Shown one piece after another: positions 50,065 to 59,535 of a stretch of DNA of 64,000 nucleotides; position 1 is the first letter of the stretch; every line of letters begins with the position of its first letter. The stretch is from JBBIPA01 sp963775935. GTDB lineage: Bacteria > Chloroflexota > Dehalococcoidia > GIF9 > UBA5629. The notes under the pieces were generated by a model that was given only the letters and a program-made list of their open reading frames with translations, searched no databases and had not been told where the DNA came from. Made by a program: the position numbers and the translations under genes. The stretch spans positions 372,001 through 436,000 of the forward strand of contig CAVZKR010000002.1 of NCBI GenBank assembly GCA_963775935.1, in the 5' to 3' direction.

Positions 50065-52782
50065 ATGCCTGCGGAAAGAGATAAAAAAGCAGTTGATACG
50101 AGGACATGTATCAAGGCGCTTAGTCTATTGTCAGAGACGGGCACCGGCGGAAATGTTGCGGTGGTCGATACTAAGAATGGAAAAATCATCAGGATCAGGC
50201 CGCTGCACTATGATTGGAAATATAAGCTTGATGAAATCCATCCCTGGAAAATAGAAGCCCGGGGTAAGGTTTTTCAGCCCAGTATGAAGGAGTTGTTGCC
50301 CCCTCACAGTATGGGTTATAAAAAGCGGGTCTACTCCCCCAACAGAGTTCTCTATCCACTGAAGAGGGTTGACTGGGACCCACGGGGCGAGATACGTCCG
50401 GAGAAGAGGGGTGAGAGTAAATACGTCAGGATTTCATGGGATGAAGCTACAGATATAGTAGCCAGCGAAATCAGGCGGATTAAGGAAAAGTACGGGATGT
50501 CCGCTGTCCTGGTTCAGGCGGATGGACATGGAGAAACGAAAATCGTGCATCCTGCCCATGCCTGTAATACTTTGCTTCTGAAACATCTCGGTGGGTACAC
50601 ATTACAGACGAGAAATCCCGATAGCTGGGAGGGATGGTACTGGGGGGCAAAGCATACCTGGGGCATGGAACCTGTCGGTGTAGAATCTCAGATCAATGTG
50701 TTCCCTGATGTTGCCAAAAATACCGAGCTTATGCTGTATTGGGGATGTGATCCGGAAACGACACCCTGGGGATTCGCGGGACAGTTGTCCAGCCGGATAT
50801 GTTACTGGTTTACCGAGCTCGGTATGAAATCCACATATATCTGTCCTGATTTGAACTACGGAGCGGCAGTTCATGCTGATAAATGGATTCCTATACGGCC
50901 TAATACCGATGCTGCGTTACGCCTGGCCATAGCCTATGTGTGGATTACTAAAGATACCTATGATAAGGAATATGTGGCGACACATACCTTCGGGTTTGAT
51001 AAATTTAAAGAGTATGTCTTAGGAAACGAAGACGGAGTAGCCAAGACACCGAAATGGGCTGAGGAAATAACGGGCGTTCCTTCGAGGATAATCTCTGCAT
51101 TGGCAAAAGAATGGGCAGTGAAAAAGACCTCGATATGCCACTTCCAGGGAGGTGGCAGCATCAGAGGGACATATTCCTCTGAACCTGCGAGATTAGAGGT
51201 ACTTCTATTAGCCATGCAGGGATTAGGAAAACCCGGAGTTCATCAGGTTGTCACTGGAATGGTTTTCTTAACCGATCCTCCTAAAGCTGTTCTTCGACCA
51301 ATGCCCATGGTAGTGTATCGGGGCATGGAAATTCCGCGTCAGGCCGCTGAGTATCATGGTGTATCAGCGGCAGCATTTGTCGCTGCTTGGCAGCAGCCCG
51401 GGTGGACTGTTCCTCCGGTTCCCAGACCAACGGATAATGACTTGCCAGATAATAAAATGAGACCGGCACAGGTCATTCCCAAGACACTTATCCATGAGGC
51501 AATTCTTAACCCTCCTATTAGCTGGTACGGGACTACTTTGTGGGCTGAATCTCTTGAAGACCAATTTATAAAGTATACCTATCCTGAGAAAGGTTGTTCG
51601 GAAGTACATATGATATGGACGGATACACCCTGCTGGATAACCTGCTGGAACGATAGCAACTACTATATTAAGGCGCTGAGAAGCCCGAAGATTGAGTTCA
51701 TTTTAGCTCAGCATCCCTGGGTGGAAAACGATTGCCGGTTTGCCGACATTATTCTGCCTGCAAATACCAAATTCGAAGAAGATGACATTGCTATAGGCGG
51801 TACAGGCGACCTATTTGATGTTCTTTTCCCGGAAGAGAAGTGTGTCGAAGCGAGGGGGGAGTCAAAGAGCGACTATGAGATAGTATGCCTGATAGCGGAG
51901 AAGCTTGGATTACTGGATAAGGTGACAGAAGGTAAAACGGTTGAGGAATGGATAAAAATGGGCTTTGAGCATTCAGGTGCATCGCAGTACATCAGCTACG
52001 CTGAATTAAAGGAAAAGGGATATTTTATACCACCGGCGCATCCTGATTGGAAAAAGCCGCTCATTGAGAAAAAGAAGTCCAGAACATTAATGCTTGATTT
52101 CTACGAGAATCCTGAGAAATGTCCGCTAAAGACTCCATCAGGCAAGATAGAGTTCTATTCACAAAATCTCGCCAAACACTTCCCTGATGATAAAGAGAGA
52201 CCGCCAGTACCACACTGGATCCCTTACGGTGAGACACATCAGGAAAGTCTGTTGCATCCCAGGGCTAAAAGCTATCCTCTGCTCTGTGTATCAAATCATG
52301 GTAGATGGAGAGTACATGCCAATCTTGATGATATTAGCTGGTTTCATGAAGCTCGTACTGGTAAGGTCAGGGGTTCGGATGGATACCTGTATGAGCCTGT
52401 TTGGATTCATCCGTCAGAAGCTGAAAAAAGAGGTATAGCTGATGGAGATGTGGTCAAGGTATTCAATGAGAGAGGCGAGGTCCTGTGCGGCGCCTATGTG
52501 ACCGAGAGGATCATACCCGGTGTTATATCGGTAGATCACGGGTCAAGACATGACCCGATAATAATTGGCAAGCTTGATAGGGGTGGCGCTATTAATACTA
52601 TTACTCCCCGAGCTACGGTTTCTAAGAATGCTACAGGAATGGTTTGTGCCGGATTTCTTGTTGAGGTTGAGAAGGCTGATATGGACGAACTACGAAAGAA
52701 ATATCCGGAAGCATTCAGCCGCCCCTATGACCCGGCATCAGGCTTGAAACTTGAAAGAATACTCGTTGGGTGGGAACAGTAA
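50065..52782 (+). CDS. Transhydroxylase-type molybdopterin oxidoreductase, large subunit (paralogue B)
   Basis: 905 residues. Same family as paralogues A and C: WKIEARGKVFQPSMK, ISWDEATDIVASEI, NPDSWEGWYWGAKHTWG with Asp186 and Ser187 (presumed Mo ligand), and the upstream His155. The residue aligned with the single N-terminal Cys of A and C is Leu (ALSLLSETG), so not even a vestige of the iron-sulfur motif remains. It has an extra loop near 405-455 (VVYRGMEIPRQAAEYHGV). GAGGAGCGAGAAAGAG precedes the ATG. Directly followed by a small subunit truncated to 41 codons, so it must borrow another small subunit or work without one. Confidence 0.88.
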   Translation: MPAERDKKAVDTRTCIKALSLLSETGTGGNVAVVDTKNGKIIRIRPLHYDWKYKLDEIHPWKIEARGKVFQPSMKELLPPHSMGYKKRVYSPNRVLYPLKRVDWDPRGEIRPEKRGESKYVRISWDEATDIVASEIRRIKEKYGMSAVLVQADGHGETKIVHPAHACNTLLLKHLGGYTLQTRNPDSWEGWYWGAKHTWGMEPVGVESQINVFPDVAKNTELMLYWGCDPETTPWGFAGQLSSRICYWFTELGMKSTYICPDLNYGAAVHADKWIPIRPNTDAALRLAIAYVWITKDTYDKEYVATHTFGFDKFKEYVLGNEDGVAKTPKWAEEITGVPSRIISALAKEWAVKKTSICHFQGGGSIRGTYSSEPARLEVLLLAMQGLGKPGVHQVVTGMVFLTDPPKAVLRPMPMVVYRGMEIPRQAAEYHGVSAAAFVAAWQQPGWTVPPVPRPTDNDLPDNKMRPAQVIPKTLIHEAILNPPISWYGTTLWAESLEDQFIKYTYPEKGCSEVHMIWTDTPCWITCWNDSNYYIKALRSPKIEFILAQHPWVENDCRFADIILPANTKFEEDDIAIGGTGDLFDVLFPEEKCVEARGESKSDYEIVCLIAEKLGLLDKVTEGKTVEEWIKMGFEHSGASQYISYAELKEKGYFIPPAHPDWKKPLIEKKKSRTLMLDFYENPEKCPLKTPSGKIEFYSQNLAKHFPDDKERPPVPHWIPYGETHQESLLHPRAKSYPLLCVSNHGRWRVHANLDDISWFHEARTGKVRGSDGYLYEPVWIHPSEAEKRGIADGDVVKVFNERGEVLCGAYVTERIIPGVISVDHGSRHDPIIIGKLDRGGAINTITPRATVSKNATGMVCAGFLVEVEKADMDELRKKYPEAFSRPYDPASGLKLERILVGWEQ

Positions 52783-52784
52783 TC

Positions 52785-52910
52785 ATGAAAGCATTAGTCA
52801 TTGATATTACCCGATGCAATGGTTGCCACAATTGCCAGATCGCCTGTAAGGACGAGCATGTTAGCAATGAATGGACTCCCTATGCCAAGCCACAACTATT
52901 TAAAGGATAA
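52785..52910 (+). pseudogene. Truncated small subunit of transhydroxylase (remnant)
   Basis: 41 codons. MKALVIDITRCNGCHNCQIA and CKDEHVSNEWTPYAKPQ nearly equal the start of the intact small subunit at 55675; then the frame ends in LFKG-stop. Only the first four Cys (one cluster motif) survive. The spacing from the paralogue B stop (2 nt) equals that between paralogue C and its small subunit, so this is a duplicated operon unit that lost most of its second gene. Confidence 0.88.
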
Positions 52911-53008
52911 CCATAGGTTAATGGGTGGATTGCTACATGAATGTGTCATAGGTGCCAATAATATATTTTCTAAGTGTAAAATCTAATTGTTTACCAAGGA
53001 GACAAAAC

Positions 53009-55672
53009 ATGTCAGGAATAGAAAAAACATCGATTAAAGGATCTGGTTTATGTAGTTTTGGCGATAATTCGAATGTAGCGGCAGTCGATGTAAAGAATGG
53101 CAAGATAGTCAGAATCAGACCATTACACTATGACTGGAAATTTAAGCCTGAAGAGTTTAAACAATGGAAACTTGAGGCGCGCGGGAAGGTTTTCGTATCT
53201 CCTCTTAAGACAATGTTGCCTCCACATGCTTTAGGCTATAAGAAACGTATTTATTCCCCGAACAGGATTTTGTACCCCTTAAAAAGAGTTGATTGGAATT
53301 CTGATGGAGAACGGAATCCGCAGAATAGGGGCAAGAGCGGTTATGTCAGAATATCTTGGGATGAGGCTACGGACTTAATTGCCAAGGAAATAAGAAGGGT
53401 GATTAAAAAGTACGGGCCATACACAATACTTGGACAGATGGATGGACATGGCGAGACAAAAGTGGTGCATGCCGCCCATGGGTGTTCTTATCGGCTTCTT
53501 AATCTTTTAGGAGGTTTTACCTTACAAGTTAGAAACCCTGATAGCTGGGAGGGATGGTGGTGGGGAGCCAAGCATGTCTGGGGCTGTGAACCTGTGGGTA
53601 CTTACAACCCGTATCAGTCCAATATTTACTGGGATATTGCCAAGAATACCGACATGATCCTGTGCCAGGGATGCGACCCGGATACTACACCGTGGGGATT
53701 TGCCGGAGGACAGATGCCGAGCCGTTTTTGCTACTGGTTCACTGAGCTCGGCATAAAACAGATATATATCTGCCCGGACTTGAACTACGGGGCGGCAGTT
53801 CACGCCGATAAGTGGATCCCGATACTGCCCAATACCGATGCTGCCTTACAGCTCGCCATAGCCTACTTGTGGATTACGGAAGGTGCCTATGATAAAGACT
53901 ACGTGGCTACTCACACAGTTGGCTTCGACAAGTTCGAGGCATATGTTTTGGGAAAAGAAGATGGCGTCGCCAAGACCCCTACCTGGGCTGCCAAAAAAAC
54001 CGGGGTTCCATCAAGGATAATCAAAGCCCTGGCCCGGGAGTGGGCAGCCAAGAGGACAACGGTAGCGCATGGTTTCGGAGGACCCTATATTAGGGGAGCA
54101 TACTCCCATGAACCAGCCCGGCTAGAGGTCTGCTTGCTGGCGATGCAGGGACTCGGCAAACCTGGAGTACACCAACTCCATTTTCTGGATATACTATCGT
54201 CACTTTGTGCCCGTATCGCTTACCTGAAAGATGCTGGTCAGCTAACGCCCACTGGTGTTGCTTTATATAAAGGTGTTGGGCAGCCAACGCCCGCTGGCAT
54301 TATAAAACCACAGGTGGGATTTGCGTACCAGGGATACCACAATCTTATGCCTCAGCCGAAACAAATTATTCCCAAGCCTTTGGTCCATGATGCTATTCTG
54401 GACGGACACTTTGATATTTACTGCAGCTCAGACCAGATGATTTCAGTTGACGACCAGTTTAAGCGGTATGTCTATCCAGTCCCGGGCTGCTCGGAAGTTC
54501 ACATGATATGGACGGATACACCCTGTCTGATAACCTGCTGGAATGATAGCAATAGCGTGATAAAAGCTTACCGGAGCCCCAAGATTGAGTTCATGTTAGC
54601 CCAGCACCCGTGGATGGAGAATGATTGCCACTTCGCCGATATCATCCTGCCAATCAATACCAAGTATGAGGAGGATGATATAGGTGACGACCCTCCGAGT
54701 AATCTATATAACTTGATTTACCTGGAAGAAAAATGCATGGAGCCAATTGGGGAATCTAGGAGTGACTACGAAGCGGTTTGTGCTATAGCCGAGAAGCTGG
54801 GTCTGCTGGAAGAATACACTCAGGGTAAGTCTGTCCAGGACTGGATAAAATTCGGTTTTGATAATTCCGGTGTTACTCAGGCAGGTCTCTGTACTTGGGA
54901 ACAGCTTGAAGAAAAGAAGTATTACGTCGTCCCGACTGACCCGGACTGGCAGAGATATCCGTCCGGTATGTTAGAATTCTACAAGGACCCGGAGAAACAT
55001 CCTCTGACGACTCCTACCGGCAAGCTGGAGATATACTCTCAAAGATTAGCTGAGAACTTCCCTGACGATGATGAGAGACCGCCAATTCCAAAGTGGATTG
55101 AAGGCGGTCCTGACTGGAGTCATGATGATAGGCTTTCCAGCGAGAGAGCCAAGAAATATCCTTTGCTCATTGTATCCAACCATCCAAGGTGGAGACATCA
55201 TGCCAATCTTGATGATGTTAACTGGTTCCATGAAATTGAAACCTGCAAAGTGAGAGGGCCTGATGGTTACCTCTACGAGCCCATCTGGATTCACCCGTCA
55301 GACGCTGCCAAGAGAGGTATAGAAAACGGAGACGTGGTCGAGATATTCAACGAAAGGGGCGGTGTCCTCGTTGGAACCTACCTGACGGAGAGAATAATGC
55401 CTGGCGTGGTCTACGTAGACCACGGTGCCAGGTATGACCCAATCGTCCCAGGAGAACTTGATAGAGGCGGTGCTATTAATACTATTACCCCACATCTTGG
55501 TGCCTCGAAAAACTGTCGCGGTGCGATGGTGGAAAGCGGTTTTCTGGTTGAGGTGGAGAAGGTTGACCTCGACGAACTGCGCAGGAAATATCCTGAGGCA
55601 TTCAGCCGGCCCTATGATTACGCCTCAGGGCTGAAATTTGAAAGAGTATTAGTTGATGGAGGTGAACAGTAA
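53009..55672 (+). CDS. Transhydroxylase-type molybdopterin oxidoreductase, large subunit (paralogue C)
   Basis: 887 residues from the ATG at 53009 (AAGGAGACAAAAC ahead); the longer frame from 52952 has no ribosome site. Bis-MGD enzyme of the DMSO-reductase superfamily, closest by eye to pyrogallol-phloroglucinol transhydroxylase and resorcinol hydroxylase large subunits. Asp178 and Ser179 (NPDSWEGWWWGAKHVWG) and His147 match active-site positions of that enzyme. Only Cys15 (GLCSFG) remains of the N-terminal cluster motif. The complete small subunit starts 2 nt after its stop, so C is the best candidate for the functional heterodimer. A local duplication is seen near 410-430 (AGQLTPTGVALYKGVGQPTPAGI). 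Confidence 0.9.
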   Translation: MSGIEKTSIKGSGLCSFGDNSNVAAVDVKNGKIVRIRPLHYDWKFKPEEFKQWKLEARGKVFVSPLKTMLPPHALGYKKRIYSPNRILYPLKRVDWNSDGERNPQNRGKSGYVRISWDEATDLIAKEIRRVIKKYGPYTILGQMDGHGETKVVHAAHGCSYRLLNLLGGFTLQVRNPDSWEGWWWGAKHVWGCEPVGTYNPYQSNIYWDIAKNTDMILCQGCDPDTTPWGFAGGQMPSRFCYWFTELGIKQIYICPDLNYGAAVHADKWIPILPNTDAALQLAIAYLWITEGAYDKDYVATHTVGFDKFEAYVLGKEDGVAKTPTWAAKKTGVPSRIIKALAREWAAKRTTVAHGFGGPYIRGAYSHEPARLEVCLLAMQGLGKPGVHQLHFLDILSSLCARIAYLKDAGQLTPTGVALYKGVGQPTPAGIIKPQVGFAYQGYHNLMPQPKQIIPKPLVHDAILDGHFDIYCSSDQMISVDDQFKRYVYPVPGCSEVHMIWTDTPCLITCWNDSNSVIKAYRSPKIEFMLAQHPWMENDCHFADIILPINTKYEEDDIGDDPPSNLYNLIYLEEKCMEPIGESRSDYEAVCAIAEKLGLLEEYTQGKSVQDWIKFGFDNSGVTQAGLCTWEQLEEKKYYVVPTDPDWQRYPSGMLEFYKDPEKHPLTTPTGKLEIYSQRLAENFPDDDERPPIPKWIEGGPDWSHDDRLSSERAKKYPLLIVSNHPRWRHHANLDDVNWFHEIETCKVRGPDGYLYEPIWIHPSDAAKRGIENGDVVEIFNERGGVLVGTYLTERIMPGVVYVDHGARYDPIVPGELDRGGAINTITPHLGASKNCRGAMVESGFLVEVEKVDLDELRRKYPEAFSRPYDYASGLKFERVLVDGGEQ

Positions 55673-55674
55673 TC

Positions 55675-56505
55675 ATGAAAGCACTAGTTATCGACATTAC
55701 CAGATGTAACGGTTGCCACAATTGCCAGATTGCCTGTAAAGACGAGCATGTTGGCAATGACTGGACTCCCTACGCCAAGCCACAGCCTGATACTGGACAC
55801 TTCTGGCAGAAGGTCATCGATGTGGTCCAGGGAACAGTGCCCAAGGTACGGGTACGTTACATGCATACCATCTGCCAGCACTGCGATGAGGCTCCCTGCA
55901 TCAACGCCTGCAAGAGCAAGGCCATCTACAAGCGTGAAGATGGCCTTGTCATCATCGACCCGGAGAAATGCGTCGGCGCCAGACAGTGCCTCGATGCCTG
56001 CCCCTACGGTGTTATCTACTTCAATAGCGACCTCAACATCGCCCAGAAATGCACCTTCTGTGCCCATCTGCTCGATGGTAAAGGAGGGGCTGAAGTACCT
56101 AAAATACCCAGATGTGTTGATGCCTGTCCTACCGATGCCCTGCGCTTCGGCGAGGAGAAAGACCTCAAAGAGTGGATCGCCAAGGCAGAAGTGCTCCACC
56201 CCGAATACAAGGCGAAGCCAAGGGTATTCTACATCGGCTTGCCCAACAAGTACTTCATCGCCGGTGCGGTCTACGACCCCGAGGCCGATGAATGTCTGGA
56301 AGGGGCTATGGTTACCCTGATTGGGGCCAAAGGTAAGAAGTCCACGTTGAAGACAGACAACTTCGGTGACTTCTGGTTTGAGCGGCAGGAGCCGGGTACC
56401 TATTCACTGGAAGTAGCCATGAAGGGATATCTCCCCAGGAAAATGGACGCCATCGATGCCAGCAAAGACGTCAACGTTGGCGATATTGCGCTGTATAAGG
56501 GTTAG
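55675..56505 (+). CDS. Iron-sulfur small subunit of transhydroxylase-type enzyme
   Basis: 276 residues, the length of Pelobacter transhydroxylase small subunit (~275). Ferredoxin-like part with CNGCHNCQIAC (Cys11, 14, 17, 21), CQHCDEAPCINAC, KCVGARQCLDACPYG, KCTFC and RCVDAC. One position that is Cys in four-cluster relatives is Ala in CVGARQC, consistent with three [4Fe-4S] clusters. From about residue 190 a beta-barrel of the carboxypeptidase-regulatory/transthyretin type follows (AGAVYDPEADECLEGAMVTL...GDFWFERQEPGTYSLEVAMKGY), a feature of this small-subunit type. No Tat signal in the dimer, so it is cytoplasmic. Confidence 0.9.
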   Translation: MKALVIDITRCNGCHNCQIACKDEHVGNDWTPYAKPQPDTGHFWQKVIDVVQGTVPKVRVRYMHTICQHCDEAPCINACKSKAIYKREDGLVIIDPEKCVGARQCLDACPYGVIYFNSDLNIAQKCTFCAHLLDGKGGAEVPKIPRCVDACPTDALRFGEEKDLKEWIAKAEVLHPEYKAKPRVFYIGLPNKYFIAGAVYDPEADECLEGAMVTLIGAKGKKSTLKTDNFGDFWFERQEPGTYSLEVAMKGYLPRKMDAIDASKDVNVGDIALYKG

Positions 56506-56637
56506 ACAGACTGTTGGGTAAGTTGACATAAAGTATTCATATAGTTCGATAGTAGAGTATTCAGATATAAAACACATCATAAGTATTGGCTGCTGCGATA
56601 TAGCCAGTAAGTCCATGTCGTGAAACAGGAGGTTGAT

Positions 56638-58122
56638 ATGGCGTATGCTAATTTACGAGATTGGATTAAAGGAATTGAAAAAGCAAAATTGCTGAAACAT
56701 ATCAGCGCAAAAGTTAATTGGGACTTAGAGCTGGCAGCAATTTCCAGGCGCGTGATAGACCAGGAAGGTCCTGCTTTACTCTTTGAGAATATTAAGGACT
56801 ACGAGAAGACCCCATGTCGAACATTGTTCGACAATGGACTGGGCACCAGGGAACGATTGGCATTGGCTTTTGGTTTGCCAGGCGAAACCTCATATCGAGG
56901 CATCGTGGAATATATACGTGGGAAATTGGGAAAATTTGTTGATCCAATTAAAGTAACATCGGGACCCGTTAAACAGAATATTATTAAGGGCGATAAAGTA
57001 AATTTATACGACTTTCCAGTACCCAAATACAATGTCCTGGATGGTGGACGTTATATCCAGACTCGCGGTTGCGTAGTGACAATGGACCCTGATACACACC
57101 TGATGAATGTAGGAGTCTATCGGGGGATGATTGGCGATAATGAGAAATCCATACCAGTTTTACTGCAACGCAGTCAGCACTGGGGTCTTCACTTTGCGAA
57201 GTATGAACGGCGTGGCGAGGAAATGCCGGTTGCTATAGCCATTGGATGCGATCCGGTTTTGCTGATATGCGCATCTACTGCTGTTCATCATCCGTATTGC
57301 TCTGAATATGAAGTGGCGGGAGGTTTGATCGGGCAGCCATTGGAATTAGTGAAGTGTGAAACTTCGGACTTATATGTCCCAGCCTCCGCTGAGATTGTTA
57401 TCGAGGGACGGATGTCTCCTGATCCCAAAACCTTTCAAATGGAGGGGCCATTCGGGGAATACACGGGATTTTACGGTGGCCAACGCCAACCTAAACCTAC
57501 AATTCGAGTAGAATGCGTGACCTATAGAGATAATCCCATTTTTCACGGTGGTCCCGTGGGTATCAGCCCCGGTCACTCAGAGGAATCTATCGTTTGGACA
57601 GCGCCAATGTGCGCCGCACTGGCATGGAAATACCTCGAAGACGCCGGTGTGCCGAATATCATGGGGGTTTGGGGTTCTCCGATTACTGCCTTAGCAAACA
57701 TGCGTGTCCAGATCGATAAAATCTACAGAGGTCATGCCAAGCAGGTGGCTTGTGCTTTATGGGGAAGGGGTGACCCACACACTGCCAAGAACCTCATCGT
57801 GGTCGATAAAGATATCGATGTATTTGATGACCAGGCTGTGGAGTGGGCAATGGGTTATCGAACCAATGCTGCCATGGAGGACATTCAATTCTTTTCGGGA
57901 ACTATCGGACACTTATTAGACCCCAGCGTACCGCTTTCTCAGAGGAATCCCCGAAAACACGGGATAGGAAAATGGAAACGAATGTTTATTGATGCTACCG
58001 TTAACTGGGATTTGGAGATTGAAGAGGAATACGGTGGCAAACGTGAACCACCTTTATGCACTGAAATATCGCCGGAGACTGCTGCTTTAGTGAACCGTCG
58101 CTGGTCAGAATATGGATTATAA
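56638..58122 (+). CDS. UbiD-family (prenylated FMN) decarboxylase
   Basis: 494 residues from the ATG at 56638, preceded by CAGGAGGTTGAT; the GTG at 56620 overlaps that site. The UbiD fold is clear: LRDWIKGIEKAKLLKHI start, the substrate/cofactor segment EGPFGEYTGFYGG that supplies two catalytic Glu, and SPITALANMRVQIDKIYRGHAKQVACALWG near the end. These enzymes remove or add CO2 on aromatic or alpha,beta-unsaturated acids; phenolic acid decarboxylases such as those for gallate- or hydroxybenzoate-like acids belong here. They need prFMN made by UbiX, which is not in the window. Follows the transhydroxylase operon by 132 nt, so it could produce its phenolic substrate. Confidence 0.92.
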   Translation: MAYANLRDWIKGIEKAKLLKHISAKVNWDLELAAISRRVIDQEGPALLFENIKDYEKTPCRTLFDNGLGTRERLALAFGLPGETSYRGIVEYIRGKLGKFVDPIKVTSGPVKQNIIKGDKVNLYDFPVPKYNVLDGGRYIQTRGCVVTMDPDTHLMNVGVYRGMIGDNEKSIPVLLQRSQHWGLHFAKYERRGEEMPVAIAIGCDPVLLICASTAVHHPYCSEYEVAGGLIGQPLELVKCETSDLYVPASAEIVIEGRMSPDPKTFQMEGPFGEYTGFYGGQRQPKPTIRVECVTYRDNPIFHGGPVGISPGHSEESIVWTAPMCAALAWKYLEDAGVPNIMGVWGSPITALANMRVQIDKIYRGHAKQVACALWGRGDPHTAKNLIVVDKDIDVFDDQAVEWAMGYRTNAAMEDIQFFSGTIGHLLDPSVPLSQRNPRKHGIGKWKRMFIDATVNWDLEIEEEYGGKREPPLCTEISPETAALVNRRWSEYGL

Positions 58123-58202
58123 GCAGTTGGTAAGGGTGCTATATCAGTTGATTCTATCGCTTTTTGTAGTATGATTATTTATTAAATGGTAAGGAGGTCT
58201 CA

Positions 58203-59189
58203 ATGAAAATTGATATATTTGCTCATCTCATGACTCAGAAGGTTATCGATACCTTTGTTAAGCGGGTGGGAAATATGGAAATCGTAGGTATGCGTCCTGA
58301 TGAGGGGGTTGACAATATTTGGTTTGATATGAATATCAGAATGGAGATTATGAATAAATTCCCTGATATGGTACAGGTACTGGTACCGACTGGGCAACCT
58401 CTGGAAACTCATGCCAGTGCGAAGGACGCTATTTATATTGCTCAGGTCTATAATGATGAATTAGCTGAGGCGGTCAGCAAATATCCCAAAAAATTTGTAG
58501 CTGCTGTAGGCCTCGTCCCACTCAGCAATGTCAAAGATGCCTTAAAAGAGATAGAGCGGACTATCAAGCAGCTGGGATTCAAAGGTATTTTACTGCATAC
58601 ACCGGTACATGGGCGACCGCTGGATTTGCCTGATTTCATGCCGATTTATGAAAGTATGTTAACTTACGATTTACCCATATGGCTTCATCCCACCAGGCAT
58701 CATTCTATCCCGGACTATACTAACGAGAAAGAATCGAAATATGGGCTTTATCATGTCTTCGGGTGGCCTTACGAAACGACAATTGCTATGGGTCGGCTGG
58801 TATGCAGTGGCATACTGGCGAAATATCCTAAACTAAAGTTCATCACTCACCACGCCGGAGCTATGGTACCATTCTTTGCAGACCGGATTCCAACACTCAA
58901 TTGTTCATTTGGCGGGAAAAGAGTAGATGGAGAAACACTCTTGAAACAATTCCGTATGTTTTACAATGATACGGCGCTTAATGGCAATGCCGCTGGAATT
59001 GTATGTGCCCATGCCTTTTTTGGTACCGAGCGCCTTCTTTTTGGCACAGACATGCCCTACGGTCCGGCGACTGGGGAAGTATTTATTCGAAAGACTATTA
59101 ATGGAATAAATGGGATGAAAATCTCTGAAGCCGACAAGCAAAAGATATTCGAGGGAAATGCCAAAGACCTGTTACATTTGAAGCTATAG
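58203..59189 (+). CDS. Amidohydrolase-2 family protein (aromatic decarboxylase-like)
   Basis: 328 residues, ATG with AAGGAGGTCTCA upstream. TIM-barrel of the ACMSD/gamma-resorcylate decarboxylase family: His162 (IWLHPTRH), His216/His217 (FITHHAGAM) and Asp283 (LFGTDMPYGP) are in the metal-site positions. The first strand reads MKIDIFAHL, with Phe6-Ala-His8 where the family has HxH or ExH, so one ligand is missing. It may use fewer metal ligands or act as a hydrolase on ring products. Cotranscribed with the UbiD gene (80 nt gap). Confidence 0.85.
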   Translation: MKIDIFAHLMTQKVIDTFVKRVGNMEIVGMRPDEGVDNIWFDMNIRMEIMNKFPDMVQVLVPTGQPLETHASAKDAIYIAQVYNDELAEAVSKYPKKFVAAVGLVPLSNVKDALKEIERTIKQLGFKGILLHTPVHGRPLDLPDFMPIYESMLTYDLPIWLHPTRHHSIPDYTNEKESKYGLYHVFGWPYETTIAMGRLVCSGILAKYPKLKFITHHAGAMVPFFADRIPTLNCSFGGKRVDGETLLKQFRMFYNDTALNGNAAGIVCAHAFFGTERLLFGTDMPYGPATGEVFIRKTINGINGMKISEADKQKIFEGNAKDLLHLKL

Positions 59190-59465
59190 ATAAAGCCTTG
59201 TTGTTCTGGTGAATGCTCAAAGCTTCTACTATTACAAAACGAGATATTCAGGTTGCCATTGTATCTGAGATAGTGGCGGTTCCACTGGTTTGATTACAGG
59301 AGCATCAGGGATGATTGGTAATAAAAGGTGGGAGGGATATACCGACTCATGGTATACGGTATTTTCAGCTAGTTTAACTCCTTTGGGAAGTGGTTCTCTT
59401 CTAGTTGGATAATTTACCCCCCATAGTAGTAGCTCCTCCTCGTTCACCCGCTCTTTCAAAGACAA
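59190..59465. other. Intergenic region between convergent genes
   Basis: I see no convincing gene. A 78-codon minus-strand frame (59232-59468) starts with TTG inside the stem of the terminator and has no ribosome site. It is Pro-rich at its end (VIKPVEPPLSQIQW) and could be a remnant, but I cannot place it. Confidence 0.35.
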
Positions 59466-59500
59466 CAAGGAGCAGTGAAAGATGGATTCACTGCTCCTTG
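59466..59500 (-). terminator. Rho-independent terminator of the ferredoxin-flavoprotein-binding protein operon
   Basis: Perfect 14-bp stem CAAGGAGCAGTGAA/TTCACTGCTCCTTG with 7-nt loop. On the minus strand it is followed by TTGTCTTTG. It lies 36 nt after the stop of the Liv-type binding protein gene. Confidence 0.8.
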
Positions 59501-59535
59501 CGCTGACTACGAGCCTATCATTTCTCTGCGGCTGA

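Noticed and set aside
59232..59468. 78-codon minus-strand frame
   Set aside because: TTG start lies in the terminator stem and there is no ribosome site; kept only as a possible remnant.
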